NCBI GenBank assembly: GCA_018654745.1
Contig: JABILA010000105.1
Span: forward strand, 62,001-126,000
Origin: Alphaproteobacteria bacterium
Lineage (GTDB): Bacteria > Pseudomonadota > Alphaproteobacteria > UBA2966
Direction: 5' to 3'
Length of the DNA: 64,000 bases
Positions 35,858 through 44,451 of the stretch are shown here, piece after piece. Within the stretch, counting starts at the first letter, position 1. Each line of letters opens with the position of its first letter. The notes beneath the pieces were generated by a model. That model had not been told where the DNA came from. It did not search any database and was given only the letters and a program-made list of their open reading frames with translations. The position numbers and the translations under genes are program-made.

Positions 35858-36612
35858 CAGGCGACCCCCTGCGAGGAATTGGTCGCCTGGTCCGTTTCGG
35901 GCAATGTTTCTATTTGCTGGGCTGGTGCAATCGGTGACTGGCCGCACATTTCATCGGCCCTGTTACTGATGACAGTCAGTTGATCTTCGATCAGTTGGCG
36001 GATGTCGCCAAGGTCGCTTTCGCTGGCATCGCGAGGAACATCAACGGGATCCCCCCAGATATAGACACCACGACAGAAAGGCAGGGCCACCAGAAACCGG
36101 TCCCAGGATCCCAGCACCCGGCGACGACTGGTTGCCACGGTTGCCGGGAAGATCGGGACACCAGCCAGCCTTGCGACCGAGATCACACCATCTGTTGCTC
36201 GCATGCGTGGACCACGTGGGCCATCGGGCGTAATGCCGACACTTTCTCCGTGCTTTAAGGCCTTGACCATTGTACGCAAGGCTTGCGCGCCATCACGAGA
36301 GCTGGAGCCACGGACACTTTTGATGCCGAGATGGGCGATTGTATCGGCGATCAGTTCGCCGTCGCGGTGCTGGGAAATCAGCATGTTCATGGGAACACCC
36401 TGACGCCAGATATAGGACAGCATCATCAAACGATTATGCCAGAACGCCACGATGAAAGGTTTGCCTTCATCCCAAAGACGGTTCGGAGCCTCGTCACCAA
36501 TAACCTGCCAGCGACTGGTCGCATGGACAAATCTGATCCAGGTCGCAGCCAGGGCACAGGCAGCACGCCGAACCTGTCCGCTTTTCAAAATCGTTTTCAG
36601 GGGACCAGCCAT
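35857..36612 (-). CDS. DUF374 lysophospholipid acyltransferase-family protein
   Basis: 251 residues. The PlsC-like fold shows FIVAFWHNRLMMLSYIW (HX4-type catalytic region), ISQHRDGELIADTIAHLGIKSVRGSSSRDGAQAL, and ITPDGPRGPRMRATDGVISVARLAGVPIFPA. This is the DUF374 family, regularly placed with waaA, lpxK and msbA in alphaproteobacteria. The exact acyl acceptor is not established. The last ~35 residues are a polar Gln/Thr/Pro tail. It starts 6 bp after the msbA stop and overlaps waaA. Confidence 0.85.
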   Translation of the reverse strand: MAGPLKTILKSGQVRRAACALAATWIRFVHATSRWQVIGDEAPNRLWDEGKPFIVAFWHNRLMMLSYIWRQGVPMNMLISQHRDGELIADTIAHLGIKSVRGSSSRDGAQALRTMVKALKHGESVGITPDGPRGPRMRATDGVISVARLAGVPIFPATVATSRRRVLGSWDRFLVALPFCRGVYIWGDPVDVPRDASESDLGDIRQLIEDQLTVISNRADEMCGQSPIAPAQQIETLPETDQATNSSQGVA

Positions 36613-36618
36613 CTCAGG

Positions 36619-38430
36619 TCAGGCCTGCGATACTTCAACAGGTGCCAGTTCAGGGCCACCGCTTTGCATCTGCCACAAACGGGCATAGGCATTGCCACGG
36701 GCCAGCAATTCGCCGTGTGAACCACTTTCAATAATGCGACCAGCTTCCAGAACATGAATGACGTCAGCATCAATAACGGTCGACAGGCGGTGAGCGACAA
36801 CCAGGGTTGTGCGTCCCTTCATCAAGGTGCGCAAAGCATCCTGGACCTTGCGTTCAGATTCTGAATCAAGGGCGGAGGTTGCTTCATCCAGCAACAGAAT
36901 AGGGGCATCTTTCAACATGGCACGGGCAATGGCGATGCGTTGACGCTGACCGCCAGACAAGCGTGTTCCGTCTTCACCGGTGACCGTATCGTACCCTTCT
37001 TTAAGGGCTTCAATAAAGTTTTCAGCGGCAGCAGATTTTGCGGCCCCCCGGATTTCTTCTTCGCTTGCGGTCATGCGGCCATAGGCAATATTGGCGCGAA
37101 CTGTGTCGTCAAACAGGGTTGCGTCCTGGGTCACCAGGGCCACTGAATTTCGCAAACTTGCCAATGTTGTGTCGCGCACATCCTGGCCATCAATTTCAAC
37201 CACGCCGCTGGAGATATCAAAAAACCGCGGGATCAAATTCAGCAGGGTGGATTTGCCAGAACCGGACGCGCCGACCAGGGCAACAACACTTCCCGACGGC
37301 ACATTGAACGACACACCATTAATTGCCGAGGTGCCATCTGCGTAATCAAAATGCACATCCCGGAATTCAATTTGACCGGACGTAACCGCAAGCTCTTTCG
37401 CGCCGGGTTTGTCGGCAATGTCGGGTTTGTGGTCCAGCATCGTGAAGATGCGTTCGGCCGCTCCGAGACCGCCTTGCAACGCCGAATTCAGATTGGCCAG
37501 GGATTTGATGGGCTGGTAGGCCATCAACAAGGCGGCGATAAAGGAAAAGAAGGCACCGGCAGAAGTTTCGCCGTCGATGACCCTGTTGCCGCCGTAGAAT
37601 ACGACCACCGCAATGGCGATCCCGCCCAGGGCTTCCATCAAGGCCGAAACTGCCGAACCCGTGCGCAGGGATTTCAGAACCGGGATCAGTCTGAATTCGA
37701 TGGCGTGGTTGGCCCGGTCAGATTCGTACTTTTCCATGGCGTATGTTTTGACGTGCTTTGACCCCTGCAAGGTCTCCGTCAGCAAGGCCGAGAACAGGCC
37801 CGTACGTTCCTGCATATCCACCGACGCCTTGCGCAGGCGGCGGCCCATGTTGCGCACGGGAATGGCCGCGACGGGCAATATAAAAAATGTCGCCAGGGCC
37901 AGACGCCAATCCTGATAAAACATCAGGCTGATCAAAAAGGTAGCCGTCAGGCTATCCTTGACCATGCCCGTCAGAGATTTTGAGACAGCTTCCCGCAACA
38001 TGTTGGCATCCGTCAGGAAGTTCGACACCAGCTTGCCCGAGGCCATGGCCTGAAAATAGGCGAGGTCTGCATGCATGAGATGGGCGTATAACGCCTTTTG
38101 CACATCAGCGATTACTTTTTGACCGATGGAGCCGCTGATATAGCCCTGCAGGAACGTCGACAAACCTTTGATGAGGGCAATGGCCAGAATAGCCACCGGC
38201 ACGATCATCAACATGCCCTTGTCCTTGTTCAGAAACACGTCATCGAGGATCGGTTCCATCAACCACGCGTTTGCGGCGGTGGCCGCCGCGGCGACGGCCA
38301 TCCAGAGCATGCCAAACAGCATTTGGCCGATATAGGGTCGGACATATTCGCTCACCAGTCGCTTGATCAGGGCAAAGCTGGTGTTCTTTTGCTGCTGTAT
38401 GGCGGTCTCGGTCTCGGTGTGCGTGGACAA
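36619..38430 (-). CDS. msbA: MsbA-like lipid A flippase, ABC exporter half-transporter
   Basis: 603 residues. The start is TTG at 38430, supported by AAGGA 9 bp upstream; no ATG is available before the first membrane helix. A six-helix transmembrane domain (residues ~25-320) is followed by an ATPase domain with Walker A GASGSGKSTLLNLI, signature LSGGQRQRIAIARAML, Walker B ILLLDEATSALDSESE and the switch His in VAHRLSTV. It acts as a homodimer that flips core-lipid A to the periplasmic face. It is the first gene of the lipid A operon running down to panE. Confidence 0.92.
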   Translation of the reverse strand: MSTHTETETAIQQQKNTSFALIKRLVSEYVRPYIGQMLFGMLWMAVAAAATAANAWLMEPILDDVFLNKDKGMLMIVPVAILAIALIKGLSTFLQGYISGSIGQKVIADVQKALYAHLMHADLAYFQAMASGKLVSNFLTDANMLREAVSKSLTGMVKDSLTATFLISLMFYQDWRLALATFFILPVAAIPVRNMGRRLRKASVDMQERTGLFSALLTETLQGSKHVKTYAMEKYESDRANHAIEFRLIPVLKSLRTGSAVSALMEALGGIAIAVVVFYGGNRVIDGETSAGAFFSFIAALLMAYQPIKSLANLNSALQGGLGAAERIFTMLDHKPDIADKPGAKELAVTSGQIEFRDVHFDYADGTSAINGVSFNVPSGSVVALVGASGSGKSTLLNLIPRFFDISSGVVEIDGQDVRDTTLASLRNSVALVTQDATLFDDTVRANIAYGRMTASEEEIRGAAKSAAAENFIEALKEGYDTVTGEDGTRLSGGQRQRIAIARAMLKDAPILLLDEATSALDSESERKVQDALRTLMKGRTTLVVAHRLSTVIDADVIHVLEAGRIIESGSHGELLARGNAYARLWQMQSGGPELAPVEVSQA

Positions 38431-38717
38431 ACGGGCTATTCCTTCGGCGAACCCCTTGTTAAAACTAAAGAATTAAGGTGTTGCTTTTCAAGGGATCAGT
38501 TGCCGGAACATATCATGTCCAGCCCGAAGGGGCCAATGCGGATGGCGTAACTTTCCAGACACGGTATCCGCGCTTACGTTTCAGGCTAAATCGCTGCTAC
38601 GTTGGAACACTATTTTGTCTCTGTGGTGAATGTGACGCTGTGTTTCCATTTCTTACCAAATCATTCTAGGCTGCGCACCAATGATAAATTACAGACACTG
38701 CCTCGAGGAATATCTGA

Positions 38718-40790
38718 ATGTCTGACGCGTCTGAAAAAGTACCTGAAATCGCCTACTCTGCCTGCCCACATGATTGTCCCTCCACTTGCGCCTTGCAGGT
38801 CGAGAAGCTGGATGACAACACCATTGGCCGGGTGCATGGTGCCGCCGAAAACTCCTATACCTCGGGTGTTGTCTGCGCCAAAGTTGCGCGCTATGCCGAA
38901 CGCACCCATCACGAAGGCCGCCTGACTACGCCGTTGAAGCGCACCGGTCCCAAGGGTTCGGGTCAGTTTGAGGCGATTTCCTGGGATGAAGCCCTGGATA
39001 CGGTCGCTGATGCGTTTCGCTTAGCCACAGAAACACACGGGGCCGAAGCGGTTTGGCCGCACTTTTATGCCGGTACCATGGGCCTGGTGCAGCGTGATGG
39101 CATCAACCGTTTGCGCCACGCTATGGGTTATTCGGAAATGCTGGGCACAGTTTGCACAGCCCTGGTCGATGCGGGCTGGATGGCCGGAACCGGACGGAAG
39201 TCGGGGCCGGACCCCCGCGAAATGGGCGACGCTGATTTGATCGTCCTGTGGGGCACAAATGCTGTTACCACCCAGGTCAATGTCATGACGCATGTGGCCA
39301 GAGCGCGCAAGAACCGGGGCGCGCACCTGGTGGTCATCGATCCCTATAAAAATCCCACGGCATCGACGGCGGATACCCATCTTTGTTTGAAGCCAGGATC
39401 AGACGGGGCGCTGGCTTGTGCGATCATGCATGTGGCTTTCCGCGATGGTTATGCCGATCGAGACTATATGGCGGAATTCACGGATGTGCCGGAAGAGATG
39501 GAGGCCCATCTGAAAGACAAGACGCCGGAATGGGCCGCCGACATTACCGGTTTGACCGTGGAAGAAATTGAGGCCTTTGCAAAACTTTACTGCGATACAG
39601 ACCGTGCGTTTATTCGTATGGGTTATGGTTTCTCGCGGTCGCGCAACGGGGCCGTCAATGTGCACGCAGTCAGCTGTATTCCGGCCATCGTCGGGAAATG
39701 GAAACATCCCTCCGGCGGCATTTTCTACAGCAACAGCGGCATCTTCAAATGGGACAAGACCCTGATCGAAGGCCTGGATGTGCGCGACACAAGCGTGCGT
39801 GTTCTGGACCAGTCGCGCATCGGACCCATCCTGACCGGTGATAAAAGTGATCTGGGAGATGGCCCACAAGTGACGGCGATGCTGATCCAGAACACCAATC
39901 CCATGGTCATCGCACCGGACCAGAGCCTGGTTCACAAAGGCTTTGCCCGTGACGATTTGTTCGTCTGTGTGCATGAACAAATGATGACGGAAACGGCTCT
40001 GATGGCGGACATCGTCTTGCCGGCCACGACCTTTGTTGAACATGACGACATCTATCAGGGTGGTGGTCATTCGCACATTATCCCCGGCATGAAAATCATC
40101 GAGGCTGTGGGAGAATCCCGTCCCAATCATTACGTCATCTGTGAACTGGCCAAGCGCCTTGGGGCCGAGCATCGTGGCTTTCATATGACCGAGCGGGAAA
40201 TCATCGAGGAAATGCTGGCGTCTTCTGGTTGGCCTGATCTGGCGACGCTGGAGGAAAAACACTGGCATGACTGCATTCCGGATTTTGAAACAGCACACTT
40301 CCTGAACGGCTTTGGCTGGCCCGATGGCAAGTTCCGTTTCAAGCCGGACTGGGAAGCCATGGGACCGCGGGGCCATGAATTGCCCGACCTGCCCGATCAT
40401 TGGGCGGCAACAGAAGCCACCACCAAAGAAACGCCTTTTCGTCTGATCACACCACCGGCCAGGAATTTTCTGAATTCGACTTTCAATAACACGCCATCAT
40501 CCGTGAAAAAGGAACACCGGCCCAGTTTGCTGATCCATCCGGAAGATGCCCGCAGTCACAATATCGGTGAGGGTGCGGGTGTCAGCATTGGCAACCAGCG
40601 CGGCGATATTAACTTGCATGCAAAATTGTTTGAAGGTGTGCAGCAAGGCGTCGTGGTGGCCGAAGGCGTCTGGGGCCTGGCAGCGCATCACGGCGGCAAG
40701 GGCATCAACCAGCTCGTCAGTTCCGAAGCGGCCGCCCCGGCGGGCGGTGCCGTTTTTCATGATATCGCTGTCTGGGTGCGACCCCACTGA
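38718..40790 (+). CDS. Molybdopterin-dependent oxidoreductase, DMSO reductase family
   Basis: 690 residues, ATG with AGGA 9 bp upstream. An N-terminal [4Fe-4S] motif uses Cys16, Cys20, Cys24 and Cys53. The molybdopterin domain follows (FEAISWDEALDTVADAFRLA; LIVLWGTNAVTTQVN; VVIDPYKNPTASTADTHLCLKPGSDGALACAIMHV). Cys146 in GTVCTALVDAGW lies where a Mo ligand is expected; this is inferred. A C-terminal molydopterin dinucleotide-binding domain starts near residue 575 (FRLITPPARNFLNSTFN). There is no Tat signal, so it is cytoplasmic, and no partner subunits are adjacent. The substrate is unknown; formate dehydrogenase-like or sulfoxide reductase-like roles fit. The 287-bp region 38431-38717 holds its promoter and that of msbA. 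Confidence 0.87.
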   Translation: MSDASEKVPEIAYSACPHDCPSTCALQVEKLDDNTIGRVHGAAENSYTSGVVCAKVARYAERTHHEGRLTTPLKRTGPKGSGQFEAISWDEALDTVADAFRLATETHGAEAVWPHFYAGTMGLVQRDGINRLRHAMGYSEMLGTVCTALVDAGWMAGTGRKSGPDPREMGDADLIVLWGTNAVTTQVNVMTHVARARKNRGAHLVVIDPYKNPTASTADTHLCLKPGSDGALACAIMHVAFRDGYADRDYMAEFTDVPEEMEAHLKDKTPEWAADITGLTVEEIEAFAKLYCDTDRAFIRMGYGFSRSRNGAVNVHAVSCIPAIVGKWKHPSGGIFYSNSGIFKWDKTLIEGLDVRDTSVRVLDQSRIGPILTGDKSDLGDGPQVTAMLIQNTNPMVIAPDQSLVHKGFARDDLFVCVHEQMMTETALMADIVLPATTFVEHDDIYQGGGHSHIIPGMKIIEAVGESRPNHYVICELAKRLGAEHRGFHMTEREIIEEMLASSGWPDLATLEEKHWHDCIPDFETAHFLNGFGWPDGKFRFKPDWEAMGPRGHELPDLPDHWAATEATTKETPFRLITPPARNFLNSTFNNTPSSVKKEHRPSLLIHPEDARSHNIGEGAGVSIGNQRGDINLHAKLFEGVQQGVVVAEGVWGLAAHHGGKGINQLVSSEAAAPAGGAVFHDIAVWVRPH

Positions 40791-41773
40791 CTGATACCGG
40801 GCATAAATCAGCAGCAGGCAAACCACGCCGGGTTCTGATTGTCTTCAACCCGATTGCCGGGCGCAGGCGGAAGCGTTTGTTCGCGCAAACGGTAGATGCC
40901 CTGAATGCACGGGGGTGTGTGCTTGATGTTCAGGTGACGCAAGGGCCGGGCGATGCTGTGCGCATATCACGCGAGGGTGTCGCCGCAGACAAGTTTGATG
41001 TCATCGTTGCCGCCGGAGGTGACGGCACCATCAACGAAGTTATTCAGGGCATGACCTGCACAGGCGAGGGGGAAGCCGGGAATGCGGCCAGTACCAACAG
41101 TATGTATGACGGCCCCGCCTTTGCCACCATTCCCTTTGGCACGGTCAATGTTCTGGCCCTGGATATCGGTCTGGCGCAAAAGGCCGAAGCCATGGCAGAC
41201 ACCATCGCCGGTGAAGCTTATGTGGCGGCAACTGTTGGTCTGGCCCAAAATAAAAATCTGCAACGCACCTTTTTGATTACGGCTGGTGTCGGTCTGGATT
41301 CTGCCGCCGTCAAATATCTCTCACCCCGTCTGAAACGAATATTCAGCTGGGGGGCCTATATCTTTTCCATGATCCTGGCCCTGATCCGCGATGGCGATGT
41401 CTCGCTGGAGGCTGATATCGACGGCGATGTCGTCAGGGGCTCCACCATCATCATCACCAATGTCAGCCGCTTCGGCGGCCCCCACGTTGTCGCCCCTGAC
41501 GCTCGTGTTGAAGACGACAACCTGACAGTTCTGGTGGCGCTTGGCCTGGGCCGTAAAAACCTGGTGCGATATGGTCTTGCTTTCGCGCTTGGCCGGGTCC
41601 CCAAGATCAACGATATCCTCGTGCGGGATTTCACCGAAGTCCGCGTGACCTCCCCGGCTGGCTACCCCATCCAGATCGACGGCGACGGCTATGGCACAGT
41701 CCCGGTCACTTTCCGCACGGCACCCGCGAAGTTACGATTGCTGGTGCCGGAGGGTTATGTGACGGGAGTATAA
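40787..41773 (+). CDS. Diacylglycerol/sphingosine kinase-family (YegS/DAGK) lipid kinase, likely CTG start
   Basis: I place the start at a CTG (40787) that overlaps the previous gene's TGA (CTGA), giving 328 residues. This frame is open only from 40763 and has no ATG or GTG before the conserved N-terminal strand VLIVFNPIAGRRRKRL. The first TTG (40877) would delete that strand. The GGDGTINEV nucleotide loop is at residues 77-84, and PFGTVNVLALDIG follows (GT-x-N motif). The family phosphorylates diacylglycerol, sphingoid bases or related lipids with ATP at the membrane. GGGTG lies about 8 bp before the CTG. Protein N-terminal data would settle the start. Confidence 0.8.
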   Translation: MTDTGHKSAAGKPRRVLIVFNPIAGRRRKRLFAQTVDALNARGCVLDVQVTQGPGDAVRISREGVAADKFDVIVAAGGDGTINEVIQGMTCTGEGEAGNAASTNSMYDGPAFATIPFGTVNVLALDIGLAQKAEAMADTIAGEAYVAATVGLAQNKNLQRTFLITAGVGLDSAAVKYLSPRLKRIFSWGAYIFSMILALIRDGDVSLEADIDGDVVRGSTIIITNVSRFGGPHVVAPDARVEDDNLTVLVALGLGRKNLVRYGLAFALGRVPKINDILVRDFTEVRVTSPAGYPIQIDGDGYGTVPVTFRTAPAKLRLLVPEGYVTGV

Positions 41774-41777
41774 AATT

Positions 41778-42506
41778 ATGGCTATAGAACGTACTGGAGC
41801 GGAGCGCATGGACGATATTTCGTCAAAGTTCATGCGGTCGTTAAGTGAAATTCCCGGGTTCAAAGATTGGCAACGCCGGAACATGGATCGTACGTTGAAT
41901 TTTGACGACCTGTGGTTTTCATCTGCTACGGACACGAACCCCTCTATGTTTGAATTCAATGAAGACGTAGAAAAGCAACACAAAGTTTTGATGAATTACC
42001 TTCAATTGCGTTCCTCTGTCGAATCTTTGAAGGGCTGTGAATTCTATTTCCGGCGCTACCCATTTAATGGCCTTCCCGTTTCCAAATATGAGCATTTGCG
42101 AAATGTTTGCGAAATGTATTTCAGCTGTTTCTATAAGGTTAAAGAACGTCTGAAAAAACTTCTAAACTCAGCAAATGCTTTGAGTGACAAACACCTGATA
42201 GATATCGGCGAATTGCTTATTATGTTTCAAGGCCGATTTTCAAGAGAATTGAAACACAGAAATATTGTTCATCACCATGGAGATTTTGATGACCTTGAAA
42301 TAGATCGAATTTTCATTTTTGAAAGAGTGGTTGAGCCCGCATATCAGCAATCGAAGAATTCTTTCGCCAGCACTGAGTATCGACGCGTATCAAAGGAATG
42401 GGCGATACGTGTAAAAGAGAGTGCCCGTAGCGTGGAGGTGTTCGTTGAAGTTGTTTCAAATGTCATCGCCAACAATCTTACGGACGAGTTGACGTTAAAA
42501 TTGTGA
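41778..42506 (+). CDS. Uncharacterised protein with a HEPN-like RNIVHH motif, AT-rich
   Basis: 242 residues, ATG with GGGAG about 11 bp upstream. I do not recognise the family. The protein is charged and helical, with no signal peptide or membrane segment. Residues 104-133 and 138-161 look like long helices and end in Arg161-Asn-Ile-Val-His165-His166-His167. That pattern matches the Rx4-6H (often RN-x3-H) catalytic motif of HEPN ribonucleases. Base use differs sharply from its neighbours: 42121-42180 has 20 G+C of 60, while 41461-41520 in the kinase gene has 39 of 60. It interrupts the stretch between the lipid kinase and tldD and may be acquired. No antitoxin (MNT or other) gene is adjacent. 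The HEPN assignment is inference. Confidence 0.6.
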   Translation: MAIERTGAERMDDISSKFMRSLSEIPGFKDWQRRNMDRTLNFDDLWFSSATDTNPSMFEFNEDVEKQHKVLMNYLQLRSSVESLKGCEFYFRRYPFNGLPVSKYEHLRNVCEMYFSCFYKVKERLKKLLNSANALSDKHLIDIGELLIMFQGRFSRELKHRNIVHHHGDFDDLEIDRIFIFERVVEPAYQQSKNSFASTEYRRVSKEWAIRVKESARSVEVFVEVVSNVIANNLTDELTLKL

Positions 42507-42694
42507 CGATTTGAGGTTATTTGGGCGCAACAGACTATCCACACTTTGAACTAAGATTGCCCGAAATCCACAACAACTTATTACCAAATCACCCTTCCAG
42601 GGAGATTTGATTTCCGCTCAGGCGCCGCTGGTGGCTTTGCGCCTCAATGGCGCTGGTTACCTGTTCGTCAAATGACATTGAGAGTTGGTTTGAA

Positions 42695-44131
42695 CTACCC
42701 CGCCTCGGTACCACCCACCGTCAACTCATCAATCTTCAGCGTTGGCTGGCCGACGCCGACCGGTACGCCCTGGCCGTCTTTGCCGCAGGTGCCGACGCCG
42801 GGGTCGAGTTCCATGTCGTTGCCGATCATGCTGACCTTGGTCAGGACGTCGGGGCCGTTGCCGATTAGCGTAGCACCTTTGACGGCGGCGCCGATTTTGC
42901 CGTCTTCGATCTGATAGGCCTCGGTGCAGGTGAAGACGAACTTGCCGCTGGTGATGTCGACCTGGCCGCCGCCAAAGTTCACGGCGTACAAACCGTTCTT
43001 GACGGATTTGATAATTTCTTCCGGGTCGCGGTCACCATTTTCCATCACGGTATTGGTCATGCGCGGGATCGGCATGTGGGCATAATCCTGGCGGCGACCG
43101 TTGCCGGGGGGGGCGACACCCATCAGGCGGGAATTCAGGCGGTCCTGCATATAACCTTTGAGGATACCGTCTTCGATTAACACAGTGCGGCTGGTGGGCG
43201 TGCCTTCATCGTCGATACTTAAACTGCCGCGCCGGTCCATCAGGGTACCATCGTCGACAACGGTTACGCCGGGGGAGGCGACGCGCTGGCCCAGCAATTC
43301 AGAAAAGGCACTGGTCTTTTTGCGATTGAAATCACCTTCCAGGCCGTGGCCGATGGCTTCGTGCAACAATATGCCAGGCCAGCCAGGGCCGAGGACAACG
43401 GGCACTGTACCAGCCGGGGCAGGCACCGAGGACAGGTTCACATCGGCCTGGCGCATGGCTTCATCAATGGCGGCTTTCCAGGATTCAGGCTTGAGGTAAT
43501 CGGCATAGAGCGTTCGGCCACCAGTGCCAAAACTGCCGGTTTCCTGGCGGTCACCTTCACCCATCACAATCGAGACATTGAAGCGCACCAGGGGGCGGAC
43601 ATCACCGGCCCGCATGCCATCAGAGCGCAGGATTTCGACCACCTGCCATGATCCGGCAAGGGACGCAGACACCTGGCGTACGCGATCATCACGGCCACGC
43701 GCATAGGCGTCGATCTCTTCCAGCAGTTTGACCTTTTCTTCAAAAGGCACATCGTTCAGGGGATTATCGTCGATATATAAAGACTGGTTCGTGCCCGTCG
43801 GGCCATCGGCCATGGTGCCGGAGCGACCCTGGCGAACAGATTGCACCGTGTCCGAAGCCCGCTTGATGGCGGCTTCTGACAGTTCCGAGGCATGGGCATA
43901 GCCGGTTGATTCGTCTGAAACTGCCCGCAGGCCAAAGCCCTGGGAGGTGTCGAAACTGGCCGATTTAAGACGTCCATCGTCCCAGGCCAGGGCCTCGGAT
44001 TGTTTGTATTCCATGAACAACTCGCCGTCGTCGCAGCCGTCCAGGGCACCATCGACCAGGGTCTGAACCTTGTTCCGATCCAGTCCGGCGCGGGTGAACA
44101 GCATTTCTTCGGCTTTGGCAGTGTCGCTCAT
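42695..44131 (-). CDS. tldD: Metalloprotease TldD
   Basis: 478 residues from the ATG at 44131, with GGAGAC upstream. The zinc-binding motif HEAIGHGLEGD (HExxxH) is intact. The C-terminal domain has MPIPRMTNTVMENGDRDPEEIIKSVKNGLYAVNFGGGQVDITSGKFVFTCTEAYQIEDGKI, characteristic of TldD. TldD acts with TldE/PmbA in proteolysis of small peptides and antitoxins such as CcdA. It is divergent from the oxidase operon; the partner pmbA is not in this window. The 188-bp gap 42507-42694 on its 3' side shows no clear terminator. Confidence 0.93.
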   Translation of the reverse strand: MSDTAKAEEMLFTRAGLDRNKVQTLVDGALDGCDDGELFMEYKQSEALAWDDGRLKSASFDTSQGFGLRAVSDESTGYAHASELSEAAIKRASDTVQSVRQGRSGTMADGPTGTNQSLYIDDNPLNDVPFEEKVKLLEEIDAYARGRDDRVRQVSASLAGSWQVVEILRSDGMRAGDVRPLVRFNVSIVMGEGDRQETGSFGTGGRTLYADYLKPESWKAAIDEAMRQADVNLSSVPAPAGTVPVVLGPGWPGILLHEAIGHGLEGDFNRKKTSAFSELLGQRVASPGVTVVDDGTLMDRRGSLSIDDEGTPTSRTVLIEDGILKGYMQDRLNSRLMGVAPPGNGRRQDYAHMPIPRMTNTVMENGDRDPEEIIKSVKNGLYAVNFGGGQVDITSGKFVFTCTEAYQIEDGKIGAAVKGATLIGNGPDVLTKVSMIGNDMELDPGVGTCGKDGQGVPVGVGQPTLKIDELTVGGTEAG

Positions 44132-44312
44132 TATTGTCTCCAGAGACTTCGGGGGATAATCAAGGTGCCAGAGAATAAGCCTCTCGCGGGGTTGAGAACA
44201 GGGCAGGGTGTTATCAACTTTTGTTGAAACACCTGAGGACTGTATCACGTTGCGATGCAACGAAGATATGAGGCGAATCGGTTAAAACTGATATCGTTCT
44301 AAAGGGTTCAAG

Positions 44313-44327
44313 AGCGCATTTTGTCGC
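44313..44327 (+). promoter_or_regulatory. Degenerate RegA/RegR-like site upstream of coxB
   Basis: AGCGCATTTTGTCGC matches the RegR box GNGRCRTTNNGNCGC at 9 of 11 specified positions, with mismatches at positions 1 and 3. It lies 118 bp upstream of the second, better site. Confidence 0.35.
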
Positions 44328-44434
44328 ACCCCGGTGAAATTACCCTGGCCGTAATCGCGTAATTGGCCAGACAACGTAAAAACATCAGGATTTCCGGGAC
44401 TTTGTAATTTCCATAGAGTCATTGTGGGTATAGC

Positions 44435-44451
44435 TGCGACATATTGTCGCA
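44435..44451 (+). promoter_or_regulatory. RegA/RegR-type redox-response site upstream of coxB
   Basis: TGCGACA-TAT-TGTCGCA has perfect 7-bp arms. The inner 15 bp (GCGACATATTGTCGC) match the alphaproteobacterial RegA/PrrA/RegR consensus GNGRCRTTNNGNCGC with one mismatch. It sits ~325 bp before coxB. RegA-family response regulators are known to control terminal oxidases, so the location fits. The assignment rests on pattern only. Confidence 0.5.

Noticed and set aside
39399-40400. 333-codon open frame on the minus strand
   Set aside because: Antisense to the molybdopterin oxidoreductase; no Shine-Dalgarno or domain.
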